64,000 nucleotides of DNA from Candidatus Zixiibacteriota bacterium (GCA_024231855.1 JAAEQD010000049.1:1-64000), one strand, 5' to 3'. Positions 54,181 through 63,694 are shown, counted from the first letter of the stretch. The notes: a model not told the origin generated them from the sequence alone. Program-made: numbers and translations.

Positions 54181-56649
54181 CTATTGGGGTGCCGTATCCC
54201 AGTGTTTAGAATAATGACCACGCGACCAATCATATTGAGCATACCCCTTAATTTGCCTAGCCTCTAATCTACACAATAGATCCTGGTCGCCATATAGTTC
54301 GTAATCTTGTATGTAATTTGGCCAGTCACCGTAATTTGCGAGATCATATGTATCGGGTTCAGTCGGATCAAGGTAAATTATTACATTTCCGTAAATCTGT
54401 AATCCTTCATACTCATCGGGAATCATATCGCCATCCGTATCGATGCCATCGATTTCTCTTTCCCCAGGTTCTTCAAATCCAAGCAAAGTGGGATGTTCAA
54501 CCCCATATTTTAAAAACCACTTACCATTATGAGCTTGGCTCCAATTATGACTTATCTCTTGATGGTATTTTTCATGAATAGCAACATCCCTTGCCCAATC
54601 AATACCAGTTTTGAGGACAAAGCCTATATCATTTCCATATGGTGAAGGGTCCGGAATAATATAAGCATTGGCATACTGCGCGGCCCCGGGATAAATAGTC
54701 ACTCTATCGACTATAATACCATTACGATCCCTCCATAAGTATCCACCATCAATTCCCCATACTTCCTCATAATTAGTTCCACCAAATTCTGGAACTGCAC
54801 GTTGCGCCCAATAATAATACCAATTGGGATAAAGTACTGTTTCTGAATTCCCTGGATTATCCTCACCCCATTTTTTATAAAATAGTAAGATAGGTCGTTT
54901 TTCGTCGTATGTCTGATTATTCACCTCAACCGTAGCCACTATCACATTTGTATTATTGAAATCACCAAATGCTTCGTCATCTGGGGGTAGACCTGTTAGA
55001 GAAAAATCAACGCTTTCCCCTTGCTGATCGTTCGGATTAGCATTCTGCTCGGAACCATGTGGAATAGTGATATCCCAATAAACATCTTCGATGAGATCCT
55101 CGGGAAAGGTTGTTCCTTCAACATATATGTTTACGGCCTCAGTACTAGTCAGTCCAAAGCAGTATTTATAATGATCCTCATCGGGTTGCACAATTTCTAT
55201 CTTAGGCCTTACATGGAACGTTTCCCATGCAGAATAATCCTGATCAACCCCCCCATTATAGACAATCTCATAGCGAATTTTATATTCTCCTGGCTGTTGT
55301 GCCACAAAAATACTTTGCACATCCTCGTCGCTACTTGGATAAAAAGTAGCGTCACCGTCACCCTCGGATAGAAATTCCCATTCCCAATTATAATTAATCA
55401 AACCGCTCCATTCAAGTTTTGGAGATGGGTCTGCTTCAACATGTAGTTGGTCTCCGCATTCTATTATTCTATCTTCCGGCATGTTTTCAAATATTATCTC
55501 CCCGGCCCTAAACCCATTATAAACTTTTAAGTGAGTGCTTTGCAACGTAAAATCTCTAATCGGCCCATTATTAATACTCATATCCCATCTATAGATTAAA
55601 TCGATGCTCGTACCTCGTTGATGCTCCAATTGGTAGATATCATCAATGTGTTCGGTGTAGATATACCTTTCGCTTTGATAAATAATTCCGGTCGAGGTAT
55701 GTTGAAGTTGGTCGTTTACATAGCCATTTAGATAAGTGTCCCAGTACGCGCATTCTCCCGGTCGCGGCCAATGACCCCTTAAATTCTCAATCTTTGCACC
55801 GAATTTTAGATAAGAATTAAAGGGAAAACAGGTCTCATATGTACCGTTGAATTGGCCTTGTATGGGAATATCATCCTCGAAAATAATTTCATCTATCCTA
55901 AACTCATCTACTTCCTTTATCCAAATTCTTTCAGTTTCGACATATCCGTAAGAGAGCTTGAAAATCAAAAATCCATTGCCAAATTCCTGAAACAAATCTC
56001 GAGGAGTAAAACCGAAGGACTCACTAAAATAATCGTGTGTTTCACCAACACGGTCCATTATAATCCGCTGAGTTCCATAAGGACAAATTAAGTCTCCAAC
56101 AAGGATAGGTGGGTAATTATGATGATCTTGCTCAAAACCTTCCAGGTTTGTATGAAAAATCAATTGTTGTTCGTGATCTAGATAAAGTCTATCGGTAACG
56201 GAGACCTTGCAAATATCAAGAATATCAATATCCATATGATTTAAACCCCTCCCAATACACCATGGCCCATATTCCGGATAGCCAATAACGGAGACGCATA
56301 CATCTTCATCGCAATCTTTCTCAAAAGTGACTTGAAAATGATATCCAAAAGATAAGGAAACACCATCATAGATGATAGGATTTCCACATGACCAACGTGA
56401 CGTATCGACCATTTCAACACTCGCGCAATCAGGTATAGTAAATTTTAATAGGCTTTCCCACGGCGGGATTTCATCTCCTAAAGTAACACCGTAAAGACTA
56501 AACATATAACCATGCCTTGATAAGACAAACATTCCGCCATCATCAAGCGGAAAAGAATTAAACTGTGCATAAGACACAGTTGGACTCAATATAACTAATA
56601 CTGCAAATACGAAAAACACCAGCGAAACTACGCGTTGGCAATTTTTCAA
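54181..56649 (-). CDS. large exported protein with HEKYH motif
   Basis: 822 residues with a signal peptide (1-29). Long beta-rich domains without a recognised family. Near the end is HEKYH (692-696) followed by EISHNW, a possible HExxH zinc-protease motif, and DTDGDMIPDEYE, a TSP3-like calcium loop. No sorting domain or dockerin is present, unlike its neighbours. The start is TTG 56649 with GGAGG six bases upstream. It is first in a three-gene operon with the helical protein and the NHL protein. Confidence 0.65.
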   Translation of the reverse strand: MKNCQRVVSLVFFVFAVLVILSPTVSYAQFNSFPLDDGGMFVLSRHGYMFSLYGVTLGDEIPPWESLLKFTIPDCASVEMVDTSRWSCGNPIIYDGVSLSFGYHFQVTFEKDCDEDVCVSVIGYPEYGPWCIGRGLNHMDIDILDICKVSVTDRLYLDHEQQLIFHTNLEGFEQDHHNYPPILVGDLICPYGTQRIIMDRVGETHDYFSESFGFTPRDLFQEFGNGFLIFKLSYGYVETERIWIKEVDEFRIDEIIFEDDIPIQGQFNGTYETCFPFNSYLKFGAKIENLRGHWPRPGECAYWDTYLNGYVNDQLQHTSTGIIYQSERYIYTEHIDDIYQLEHQRGTSIDLIYRWDMSINNGPIRDFTLQSTHLKVYNGFRAGEIIFENMPEDRIIECGDQLHVEADPSPKLEWSGLINYNWEWEFLSEGDGDATFYPSSDEDVQSIFVAQQPGEYKIRYEIVYNGGVDQDYSAWETFHVRPKIEIVQPDEDHYKYCFGLTSTEAVNIYVEGTTFPEDLIEDVYWDITIPHGSEQNANPNDQQGESVDFSLTGLPPDDEAFGDFNNTNVIVATVEVNNQTYDEKRPILLFYKKWGEDNPGNSETVLYPNWYYYWAQRAVPEFGGTNYEEVWGIDGGYLWRDRNGIIVDRVTIYPGAAQYANAYIIPDPSPYGNDIGFVLKTGIDWARDVAIHEKYHQEISHNWSQAHNGKWFLKYGVEHPTLLGFEEPGEREIDGIDTDGDMIPDEYEGLQIYGNVIIYLDPTEPDTYDLANYGDWPNYIQDYELYGDQDLLCRLEARQIKGYAQYDWSRGHYSKHWDTAPQ

Positions 56650-56930
56650 TTGCGCCTCCTTTGTTATAGGTTTTTTTCCAGGTATTGTTCATAGCAAAAA
56701 GGAGCCCATACCCTCTAAAAAAGTTGGATTTATATGTCTAATAAGAGATTATGCTTTAAGTATAGTTATATGGTTTAACGAATAAATGTAGTCTTAATCC
56801 CATAATTATAAGGTGTTGACAAGATTTGATATGTGAGACATGGGGATTGTTCAATGAAATAAAATGAAAGTAGAATACAAGAGCCCTATCTGATGACCGG
56901 GCCAACTTAAACTTAATTACTAGAATAATG
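56650..56930. other. intergenic region, no gene seen
   Basis: AT-rich gap between two minus-strand secreted-protein genes; no strong hairpin. Confidence 0.3.
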
Positions 56931-58403
56931 CTACTTAATTAACTGCATCTTCATCGTCTTAGTATAGTCTCCCGCCTGTATTCTGCAGAAAAATAAGCCT
57001 GATGAAAAATTACTTGCCTGCCAAATTACCTGATGGTAGCCCGCTGATTGATACAAATCCACGATAGTTGCCAGCCTGCGGCCCAGGATATCATAAATAT
57101 CAATTAAAACATGCTCTGGATATGGTAGTTCATATTCTATCGTTGTTGAGGCGTTGAAAGGATTGGGGTAGTTTTGATGAAGGTGGAAATCTGTTGGAAG
57201 TAGATCAACCAAATCTATATCGACATACTGATCAAAGTAAAATGCTCCCATATCTGCGCGAGTGGAATCGGGATCGAACGGAGAATCGGGGTCGCCGGTA
57301 TCGATACATGGGGAACCGGCCAGTAATCGATAATCGCCATTTTCGGGATCGACGTATAGCGGGTCCGCATTAATGTTGCCGTCGCCTTCCCAGCCGCCAT
57401 GAACGTCGCTATAAGAGATAGAGATTGATGCGAAGCTAGTAAGGCCTATTTCATTTTCACCAGATCCATCAGCATTAGCCCAAACAATAGAGTTGATTAC
57501 AGTGGCGGTTCCATAAACTCCGCAGTATATCCCGCCGCCTAATGAATTAACGGGATTTTCGGTAATTGTATTGTTTCTAATAATAAGTGAAGATCCATAA
57601 CACTGGATCCCACCACCCCATTCAGCAGAATTACCATAAATCAAGTTATGGCTAATTACAATAGGACCATCACAAAATATGCAATCTATCCCACCGCCCG
57701 TCAATTCAGCAGAATTTCCCCATATTAAATTGTCGTGAATAGTTGGAGAAGAGTTTTGAACACTCTCAATCCCGCCACCATTATCGGCGGAATTTTCGGA
57801 AATCGAATTGAAGCTAATAACGGGAGATGATCCATCACACAAAATCCCCCCACCCCATTCGGCAGAATTTCCGGTTATTATGTTGTTTATTATAGTAGGA
57901 TTAGATAAAGAGTCGCAAATTATCCCACCGCCCTGGTAGTTTGCCGAATTATTAGCTATTAAATTATTGCTTATAGTGGGAGAAGAATTATAGCAAAAAA
58001 TGCCACCACCATCTCTAATGGTCCATGATACAGTAGTGCCAATTCCGTTTTGAATTATAAAGCCTTTTATAACTGAATTTGAATCTTCACCCTGACCAAA
58101 ACAGATTACGCTATTCGTATCTGTAATTCCTAGTACCGAAGTATCAGCATCAATGATAGTATTATAAATATGTGTCGTATCGCCTTCCCATATAAACTCG
58201 CTTGTGAGAAGAATGCCTTTGCCTAAAAAGTTAATTCGCTCAAAGTAATGCCCCTCTGCCACCAATACCGTATCGCCATCACTGCTGGCGTTGATGGCCT
58301 CTTGAATAACATCATAGTCTGCTGGTACATTGATAATACTAGCCGAGGTAAAGTTTGCTGTAATTAAAATGGTAAGCAAAGATAAGATTAATAGCCTGAC
58401 CAT
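56931..58403 (-). CDS. right-handed beta-helix protein with sorting domain
   Basis: 490 residues with a signal peptide MVRLLILSLLTILITANFTSA. Opens INVPADYDVIQEAINASSDGDT as in the protein at 21211. Eight or more coils of the type GGGIxCxxSSPxIxxNxIxxNSA. Ends with a sorting domain (HQNYPNPFNASTTIEYELP ... KMQLIK). It is a paralogue of the 21211 gene, here inside the island. ATG 58403 has AAAGGAG close upstream. Confidence 0.82.
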   Translation of the reverse strand: MVRLLILSLLTILITANFTSASIINVPADYDVIQEAINASSDGDTVLVAEGHYFERINFLGKGILLTSEFIWEGDTTHIYNTIIDADTSVLGITDTNSVICFGQGEDSNSVIKGFIIQNGIGTTVSWTIRDGGGIFCYNSSPTISNNLIANNSANYQGGGIICDSLSNPTIINNIITGNSAEWGGGILCDGSSPVISFNSISENSADNGGGIESVQNSSPTIHDNLIWGNSAELTGGGIDCIFCDGPIVISHNLIYGNSAEWGGGIQCYGSSLIIRNNTITENPVNSLGGGIYCGVYGTATVINSIVWANADGSGENEIGLTSFASISISYSDVHGGWEGDGNINADPLYVDPENGDYRLLAGSPCIDTGDPDSPFDPDSTRADMGAFYFDQYVDIDLVDLLPTDFHLHQNYPNPFNASTTIEYELPYPEHVLIDIYDILGRRLATIVDLYQSAGYHQVIWQASNFSSGLFFCRIQAGDYTKTMKMQLIK

Positions 58404-58741
58404 GCTTTCTCCTTTAATACATTCTGTAGTTTTCAAAATCACAGCAGCGATAAAATCACTGTTGATATCTACATACATAATAGCTAATAAATTGAAGTAA
58501 ACAAGCGATATTTACCTAGAACCGCCCAAATCATTTTGGAAAAGCTAATATTAATACTGTTTACGCTCTCCAGCCGCCATTATAGTTAATCTCAATACCG
58601 CTATTATGTTAGAAGGAATCGCATTTTTGAATCTGTACAGTTATTGTACGAAAAACCATCAATAATCAGGCCAAAATAAACCTGGTCGTATTCTATGTTC
58701 GGCGGCAAGGTTAACATTTTTAATAATAACGAGTTACGAGG
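58404..58741. other. AT-rich island DNA, no clear gene
   Basis: Upstream region of the beta-helix gene and the left side of the 40-base inverted repeat; no convincing frame. Confidence 0.3.
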
Positions 58742-58781
58742 TGTAATCCGTCAAAGCCTTCCGTGCCAAAAAGGCAATTGA
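58742..58781 (+). repeat. 40-bp inverted repeat, left copy
   Basis: Identical, in opposite orientation, to 63034-63073. The pair bounds a 4.3 kb segment with the S2P-like pair and pseudogene fragments. Confidence 0.8.
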
Positions 58782-59010
58782 TTATATAAAACGTGCTTCA
58801 AATATCGATCCAGAAAACTTCAGAATAGAAGACTGGGAGCCATATAAAGCATCTTATATCAATTCATCAGAATTTACATTATGGAATGATATCGCAGGAC
58901 GAGTGGATGTTAATAATCTTTTAATACGAATAGATGATATTCATCGTACTATTATTCAGTCTAAAGCAAAAGAAACAGCCCAACAAGCCACTGCAGTGAA
59001 TGCGAAATAG
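58747..59010 (+). pseudogene. open frame fragment without a start codon
   Basis: 88 codons after a TAA at 58744-58746: VKAFRAKKAIDYIKRAS, then ENFRIEDWEPYKASYIN, NDIAGRVDVNNLLIRIDDIHRT, ending VNAK at TAG 59008-59010. Coding-like composition but no ATG/GTG/TTG in its first part, so it looks like the end of a gene cut at the inverted repeat. Family not recognised. Confidence 0.5.
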
Positions 59011-59193
59011 CTTCAACCTTTTCGGATTTGTTTGTTTTTAGTTTGCATGATACACTTTTTTTCTTTTTGATACACTGTTTATCTCGCATCATTGAGTGCA
59101 ACGTTTCGTCAACGCTGGTTCTTGTTAGAAAGATGTTAGAGAGCGAAAGAGGCTATGTAGGGCGGTTCGTTGTAGTAATGAAGTATCAAATCC

Positions 59194-59304
59194 CCAGCCG
59201 GCACAACGCTCCCCGCAGTCACAGTCTCGCAGTTTGGCTAGCTGGCGAGCTGGCAGGGTGCATCATCACCTCCAGAAATCAAGCTGAAATGTTGGGGAGG
59301 AGAT
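59194..59304. repeat. dispersed direct repeat, copy 1
   Basis: Similar to 62044-62156 (about 80 % over the first 57 bases, with a second near-identical block AGCTGAAATGTTGGGGAGG at the right end, spaced the same). Both copies lie inside the segment bounded by the 40-base inverted repeats. Confidence 0.6.
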
Positions 59305-59414
59305 GAGGAGTTGTGGGTGATGCATATACGGAGTGGTGTTAAATTCGTTAAAATGATATCGGATTTCATGATTCCCATTGACATCGGTCGGGTGGCATTG
59401 TACAAGCGATGACC

Positions 59415-60377
59415 CTATGTGATCCAAGTAAAAAACGAAGCTGTGCTTACTGCGATGATGAAAGAAACTACGTAGAGCGCACTCACTACCAAGAAAATAA
59501 TAACCCAAGCTAATACTGAAACAGATAACGAATATTTATACCACGGTGCCTTCCTCGCAGAAGAAAAGCTCATACAAACAGGCTCTACTACAAGTGCGTA
59601 TCCTATTATCTTGAACAACCTTTTAGGAATTACTACACTGATCAGGTAAAGCACGTAAATAAGAGATGGGACGGCTGATATTGCAAGCATGAATGCTAAG
59701 ACAAACCAAATTGTAGGCTTCGGCTCTTGTAGATAAGGACTGACACTTAACATAAGGACAACCATCGCCTGATGATATAGGCCATAAGCTCCATCGATAT
59801 AAAGGTAGACTTTAGTCAATTTTCTTTGCGACTCAAAAGTCCGGTCTGATTTCATTAATGCAGCCCAACCCGCTATTAGTCCAAGTATAAGAATACTCAA
59901 AGGTAGGCATATCGGTGTAATGTATGTCCAGACTGAATTGAAAATATCTTGTGCAATAGTTGCTGTTTGATCTTCGAGGAAATTGAATGAAGGGGATTCA
60001 AAATCAAAGATGTTTGTAAGTCCAGATTCTCCAAAATACTTTGCTACTACTATAATTATTGAAGCCGGAAAGGTTGCAAGAATGCTCTCGTACAAGTTGA
60101 AAGCCCATGGTCCCAGAAGTCCCTGTTGTCTTACTTGAACGCCAGACAACTCCCAAAGAGGCTCCCCCCCCCGGATTCTCTTCCGCATGTTAAAGTACGT
60201 CCGAAGATGCAAGACATTTGTTATCCATGATGGCAGTATATCCGTAAAGGATTCTTTCCTGTCTTTTCTCGAGTCGTAATCTTTATGATTAAACTGCTGT
60301 TTTTTCATGCGAAAACCATCTGTTTCGGTAATTTGCTTTAATTTCTTTTCTGTCTCTATCCCTGCAGCTGTTTTCAA
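59415..60377 (-). CDS. unknown polytopic membrane protein coupled to the S2P-like gene
   Basis: 320 residues: a basic, soluble N-terminus (about 1-95, KKQQFNHKDYDSRKDRKESF), then five or six membrane helices (ILATFPASIIIVVAKYF; LPLSILILGLIAGWAALM; MVVLMLSVSP; FVLAFMLAISAVPSLIYVLY; VLAWVIIFLVVSALYVV). Family not recognised; the YALVVEPVCMSFSS loop is not known to me. Start is TTG 60377, overlapping the upstream stop by four bases (TTGA); a later ATG at residue 24 is possible. The coupling says it works with the S2P-like protein. Confidence 0.65.
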   Translation of the reverse strand: MKTAAGIETEKKLKQITETDGFRMKKQQFNHKDYDSRKDRKESFTDILPSWITNVLHLRTYFNMRKRIRGGEPLWELSGVQVRQQGLLGPWAFNLYESILATFPASIIIVVAKYFGESGLTNIFDFESPSFNFLEDQTATIAQDIFNSVWTYITPICLPLSILILGLIAGWAALMKSDRTFESQRKLTKVYLYIDGAYGLYHQAMVVLMLSVSPYLQEPKPTIWFVLAFMLAISAVPSLIYVLYLISVVIPKRLFKIIGYALVVEPVCMSFSSARKAPWYKYSLSVSVLAWVIIFLVVSALYVVSFIIAVSTASFFTWIT

Positions 60378-61735
60378 CCAGAGATAATTCTCATCGCCGG
60401 TCCTAGCACAACTGGCAATTGCATTGAAACTACGATTATAGTAGCTGCTATTAAGAGCAGCATACTTGTAGGCATAAGCCGCCTTAGGTCAGCTATTGAC
60501 TCTTCACGTCCAAATATGACCTCTATAATGATCCAAATTATTAATCCTCCATCTAGAACGGGTAGCGGCATCATAGAGAGCACACCGATTAAAAGACTAA
60601 TATAAGTCAACATATATACTGCTGAAGATATCCTATTACTAAATCGATGTTCACCTATCGGCTGATGAAAGATTCCATTGGTTTGAGATGTTGTGTCTGG
60701 TTGCTCTAAGAGACCGAAGCTACGCCAAGAGGTAATTATCGGCTTGAAGGTATTAATAAAGATTTCATATAGCTGTACTCTTACCTCTCTTAACACTTTA
60801 ACCAGTGCCTCGCCTATTCCATAGCGGACAGACGATTTCACATAGCTTAACGCTATACCTATCTTATGCACTCCATCTGAAGATATTTTCGGTTTAACCT
60901 CAATATCGCGAATCCCTTCTTTCCCACTAACTGTGACACGGATTTCCTTTCCCTTGCTCAATCGAACGGCTCTTTGTATATCTTCTATGGACCAAGGATT
61001 CACGCCGGAAATATTTAAGATTTGGTCTCCAATCTCAAAACCTGCTCTACCTGCTGGGCTGTCCGGGACAATATCTGAAATGATGACATTAGTTAGCAAC
61101 TCAAGGTTTTTTAGGCCATATAATCCATCCTTGGTTTCGTGATAGGTCCTAACCCGAGTGTTTTTTAGATTCCCATCTCGTTGGAATGTGCAGGTCAAAA
61201 TGTCTCTTAATATCTTGTCGTCAAAATGATGAAAATATCCTGATTTATTACCGCTTAAATTGATTATGCGATCACCCACAGTAATGTGCGGATAGAACCC
61301 ATCGAGAGCTGAATTAGCGGAAAGAACATTGGTTTTAGGCAAACTTTCGCCGTACGAGAATAAGAATATCCACCAGATCAACAGAGCCATTATTATGTTC
61401 ATGGCAGAGCCTGAAAGTATTACTAATAATCGCTGTAGTTTTGATCGTGATGAGAACTGGTTTGGATTAGCACAGGATTCCGATACACTCAACTCACCAG
61501 CTAAGGCGATTGAGGCTCCCCATGGGATCGCATGAATCAGATAATCTGTCCCACCGAAAGACCAGCCGAATAACTTTGGACCGAATCCGAGCGAAAACTT
61601 GTGAACTTTCATCGAAAGCAATTTGGCCGCACAAAGATGACCAATCTGATGAACTGCGATTATTAGACCTAGTGATACGAAGATAAGAGAAAGAGCTCCG
61701 TAGTTTATAGCAAGATACTCGAAGTAAATACTCAT
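60374..61735 (-). CDS. site-2-protease-like (M50) membrane protein with PDZ domain, active-site Glu replaced
   Basis: 453 residues. Motif near the N-terminus is IIAVHQIGHLCAAKLL (H29, Q30, H33), where RseP/S2P enzymes have HExGH; the codon is CAG in place of GAG. FSLGFGPKLFG and the membrane pattern match M50B. A PDZ domain spans about 190-280 (IVPDSPAGRAGFEIGDQILNI). The LDG motif is MMPLPVLDGG (D395), so the metal ligands H29, H33 and D395 are kept while the catalytic base is lost. It may bind substrate or partner without cutting. AAGGGCG precedes ATG 61735. One PDZ instead of two. Confidence 0.82.
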   Translation of the reverse strand: MSIYFEYLAINYGALSLIFVSLGLIIAVHQIGHLCAAKLLSMKVHKFSLGFGPKLFGWSFGGTDYLIHAIPWGASIALAGELSVSESCANPNQFSSRSKLQRLLVILSGSAMNIIMALLIWWIFLFSYGESLPKTNVLSANSALDGFYPHITVGDRIINLSGNKSGYFHHFDDKILRDILTCTFQRDGNLKNTRVRTYHETKDGLYGLKNLELLTNVIISDIVPDSPAGRAGFEIGDQILNISGVNPWSIEDIQRAVRLSKGKEIRVTVSGKEGIRDIEVKPKISSDGVHKIGIALSYVKSSVRYGIGEALVKVLREVRVQLYEIFINTFKPIITSWRSFGLLEQPDTTSQTNGIFHQPIGEHRFSNRISSAVYMLTYISLLIGVLSMMPLPVLDGGLIIWIIIEVIFGREESIADLRRLMPTSMLLLIAATIIVVSMQLPVVLGPAMRIISG

Positions 61736-62043
61736 AGGAACACGCCCTTCTTAGCCAGTATCAAGTGGATAAAATAAATTACCAAATGTAAAGAATAGAA
61801 TCCCAATCAGATCTAGATATTACATTCTGGCTAATATACCCCATTTCCTTAATATTATAATTGATGATGAGGTCTTTGTCAATAATTTCTCTTCAAGATT
61901 TGGGATACGGAAGCATAAGGTAATCCTGCTGGTGTCCAAAAAAGATTAATAGATTGAAATTGGGGAACAGCAAGGAAATAGTAGGGTGGAATTGATTCGT
62001 CAGGAGTAGTATGCCCGTCGACCACCCTATTTCCCGCTCTCCC
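61736..62043. other. island intergenic region, no gene seen
   Basis: Upstream of the S2P-like gene on the minus strand; AT-rich, without a clear frame; ends at repeat copy 2. Confidence 0.35.
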
Positions 62044-62156
62044 CCCGCCGGCGCAATTCTCCCCGCGGTCACCGGCTCGCAGTATGGCCGGCTGGCTGGC
62101 GATTAGATATGTACCCTTTCACATCCTGAAACCAAGCTGAAGTGTTGGGGAGGCGA
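62044..62156. repeat. dispersed direct repeat, copy 2
   Basis: Counterpart of 59194-59304. It merges on the right into a sorting-domain remnant. Confidence 0.6.
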
Positions 62157-62280
62157 AGACCTGCCGGCTGGATCATATCAAGTTTTCTGGGATACCAGTG
62201 CCGTTCCCTCGGGGATTTATTTCTATCGGGTTCAGGCTGGAAATTATAGTGAGACAAAGAAGATGGTGCTTTTAAGATAG
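62152..62280 (+). pseudogene. remnant of a type IX-like C-terminal sorting domain
   Basis: 43 codons ending in TAG 62278-62280 encode GGEDLPAGSYQVFWDTS, VPSGIYFYRVQAGNYSET and KKMVLLR, a typical sorting-domain end. Nothing upstream in frame resembles the rest of such a protein, so it is an orphan tail joined to the dispersed repeat. Confidence 0.75.
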
Positions 62281-62576
62281 CCATTTGTCACCGTCTGGAT
62301 GATTCACTCATAGCCATCGGGCTGCATTCTTAATTTTAGTTATCTCTTCCTAAATGTTTATTATAACTTCTGTACTTAACTGCCAGTCACAAACATAGGC
62401 GAAGGTTGGCGTTTCTATACTAAATGATTTTGGAACAAAACGTTTTATATATATCACTATAATTGTTAATTTAGCCGCTATATTGGAGTAAAGTATTCAC
62501 TTGATAATATTAACTAATTAATTATGTTTACGGTACGAGCATTTCTATTTCACAATTGACTTGGGTTAAATTAAAA

Positions 62577-62795
62577 ATGAAGTATTCTGGCTTCGCATTC
62601 TTATTTATTGTTTCCGCATTTATACGATTGAATAATTCCGTAAATGCCGGCTGGACACCGGCTGAGCGGATATCGGATATAAATACGGTGTATATAGTGT
62701 GTTGTCAGGTAAGCAGAGGTTCTACCTTAGTCTTGTCAATATTTGCTTCACCATTAATGATGTTTCAACTTGAAATGATTCAAATTCCTTTTTAA
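62577..62795 (+). pseudogene. N-terminal fragment of a secreted protein
   Basis: 72 codons from ATG 62577: signal peptide MKYSGFAFLFIVSAFIRLN, then VNAGWTPAERISDINT, the usual opening of BNR/sialidase-like secreted proteins, after which similarity stops and the frame ends. Probably the start of a truncated gene; possibly the same gene type as the tail at 62152. Confidence 0.55.
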
Positions 62796-63027
62796 AATAT
62801 TAGTAGCTATAATATCATTTATAATAAATATCATGCTGTTAAGATTTATATAATTAGTCGATTTTAAAATATTGAATTATAAACATCTTGGATCGAATCA
62901 TTGTTGGTTTTAAAGATTTCGGATAAATAATTTACTAAGCAGCAAGAGATAAAATAATTATAAATTTGCTCTGACGACGTACAATGGCCAGCTCCTTCCT
63001 TCAATTCAAGCTAACCAAAACCGTCTC
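62796..63027. other. AT-rich island DNA, no gene seen
   Basis: No frame of note on either strand between the truncated secreted gene and the truncated integrase. Confidence 0.3.
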
Positions 63028-63519
63028 TTAATTCAATTGCCTTTTTGGCACGGAAGGCTTTGACGGATTACAGTAGCCCTCATAGGTTCTCTTATTCAAT
63101 AATTGTAGAGCTGATTGAATTTGCTCAGGTAAAAGAACCGGTTTTATTCGTTTCTCAGTTTTTATCAGTTTAATTTTATGGGTAGGATTGGGTTTATCCC
63201 ATATGCCTTCTTCCTCGAGATAATTGAAGAATCTACGATAGACTCGTATGCGCCCATTGACAGTTTCGGCTGAGACTTTGCCAATTAAAGCCAATAGGTA
63301 ATTCTGAGTATCCTGTTTAGATACGTCCTCAATATCGATGCGTTTCGCTTCAAGGTGTCGAGCCAGGTAACCTAATCTTTCGGCATAAACGTTGGGTGTT
63401 CTTGGTGCTAAATTCCTTATTTTGCAGCCGAAGACAAACGCATCGACGTATGTCTTCCAATTTGAATCCACCCTAAATCCATCGACCAATTGGTAAAGCC
63501 TCTTTAGATGATCTTCCAT
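63028..63519 (-). pseudogene. truncated tyrosine recombinase (N-terminal domain only)
   Basis: 163 residues: a SAM-like core-binding domain (YVDAFVFGCKIRNLAPRT, RLGYLARHLEAKRIDIED, GRIRVYRRFFNYLEEEG) and then a foreign tail YEGYCNPSKPSVPKRQLN inside the 40-base inverted repeat. The Arg-Lys-HxxR-His-Tyr residues are all missing, so it cannot catalyse. It starts 94 bases from the tRNA 3' end, where integrases usually sit, and AGGAGGG precedes ATG 63519. It is not the same gene as at 47935. Confidence 0.75.
63034..63073 (-). repeat. 40-bp inverted repeat, right copy
   Basis: Identical to 58742-58781 on the other strand; it forms the end of the truncated integrase frame. Confidence 0.8.
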
Positions 63520-63612
63520 GATTCCCTCCTGGTCAGAGGCCCTTTTTGTCGTTTTAGGCTCGGTTAATAGCTAAGGTAATCGCTGGAAGTTGTTGTCTGG
63601 TAGTAATTTAAA

Positions 63613-63686
63613 TACCCCCGACAGGACTCGAACCTGTTACCCTCTGCTTAGAAGGCAGATGCTCTATCCAGATGAGCTACGGGGGC
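63613..63686 (-). tRNA. tRNA-Arg (anticodon TCT)
   Basis: GCCCCCG acceptor at 63686, D-arm TAGCTCATCTGGATAGAGC, anticodon loop CTTCTAA, T-arm CAGGTTCGAGTCCTG, 3' end CGGGGGT; CCA not encoded. It is the intact copy of the attachment site for the island to its left. Confidence 0.95.
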
Positions 63687-63694
63687 ATAAAAAA

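Larger units (their letters stand above)
45231..63686. mobile_element. genomic island in tRNA-Arg(UCU)
   Basis: The intact tRNA-Arg(UCU) at 63613-63686 marks one end, and direct partial copies of its 3' portion lie at 47848-47900 (53 bases identical) and 45231-45276 (46 bases identical). This is the pattern left by elements inserted at a tRNA 3' end. The middle copy divides it into 45231-47847 (2.6 kb) and 47848-63612 (15.8 kb). Contents: a complete tyrosine recombinase directly next to the middle site, a truncated one next to the tRNA, a serine recombinase, a broken clamp-loader gene, cargo and secreted-protein genes. Parts are clearly AT-richer than the chromosome to the left. Confidence 0.75.

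Noticed and set aside
59028-59306. 92-residue frame on the plus strand
   Set aside because: It runs through the dispersed repeat, has low-complexity hydrophobic sequence and no ribosome site, so it is not called as a gene.
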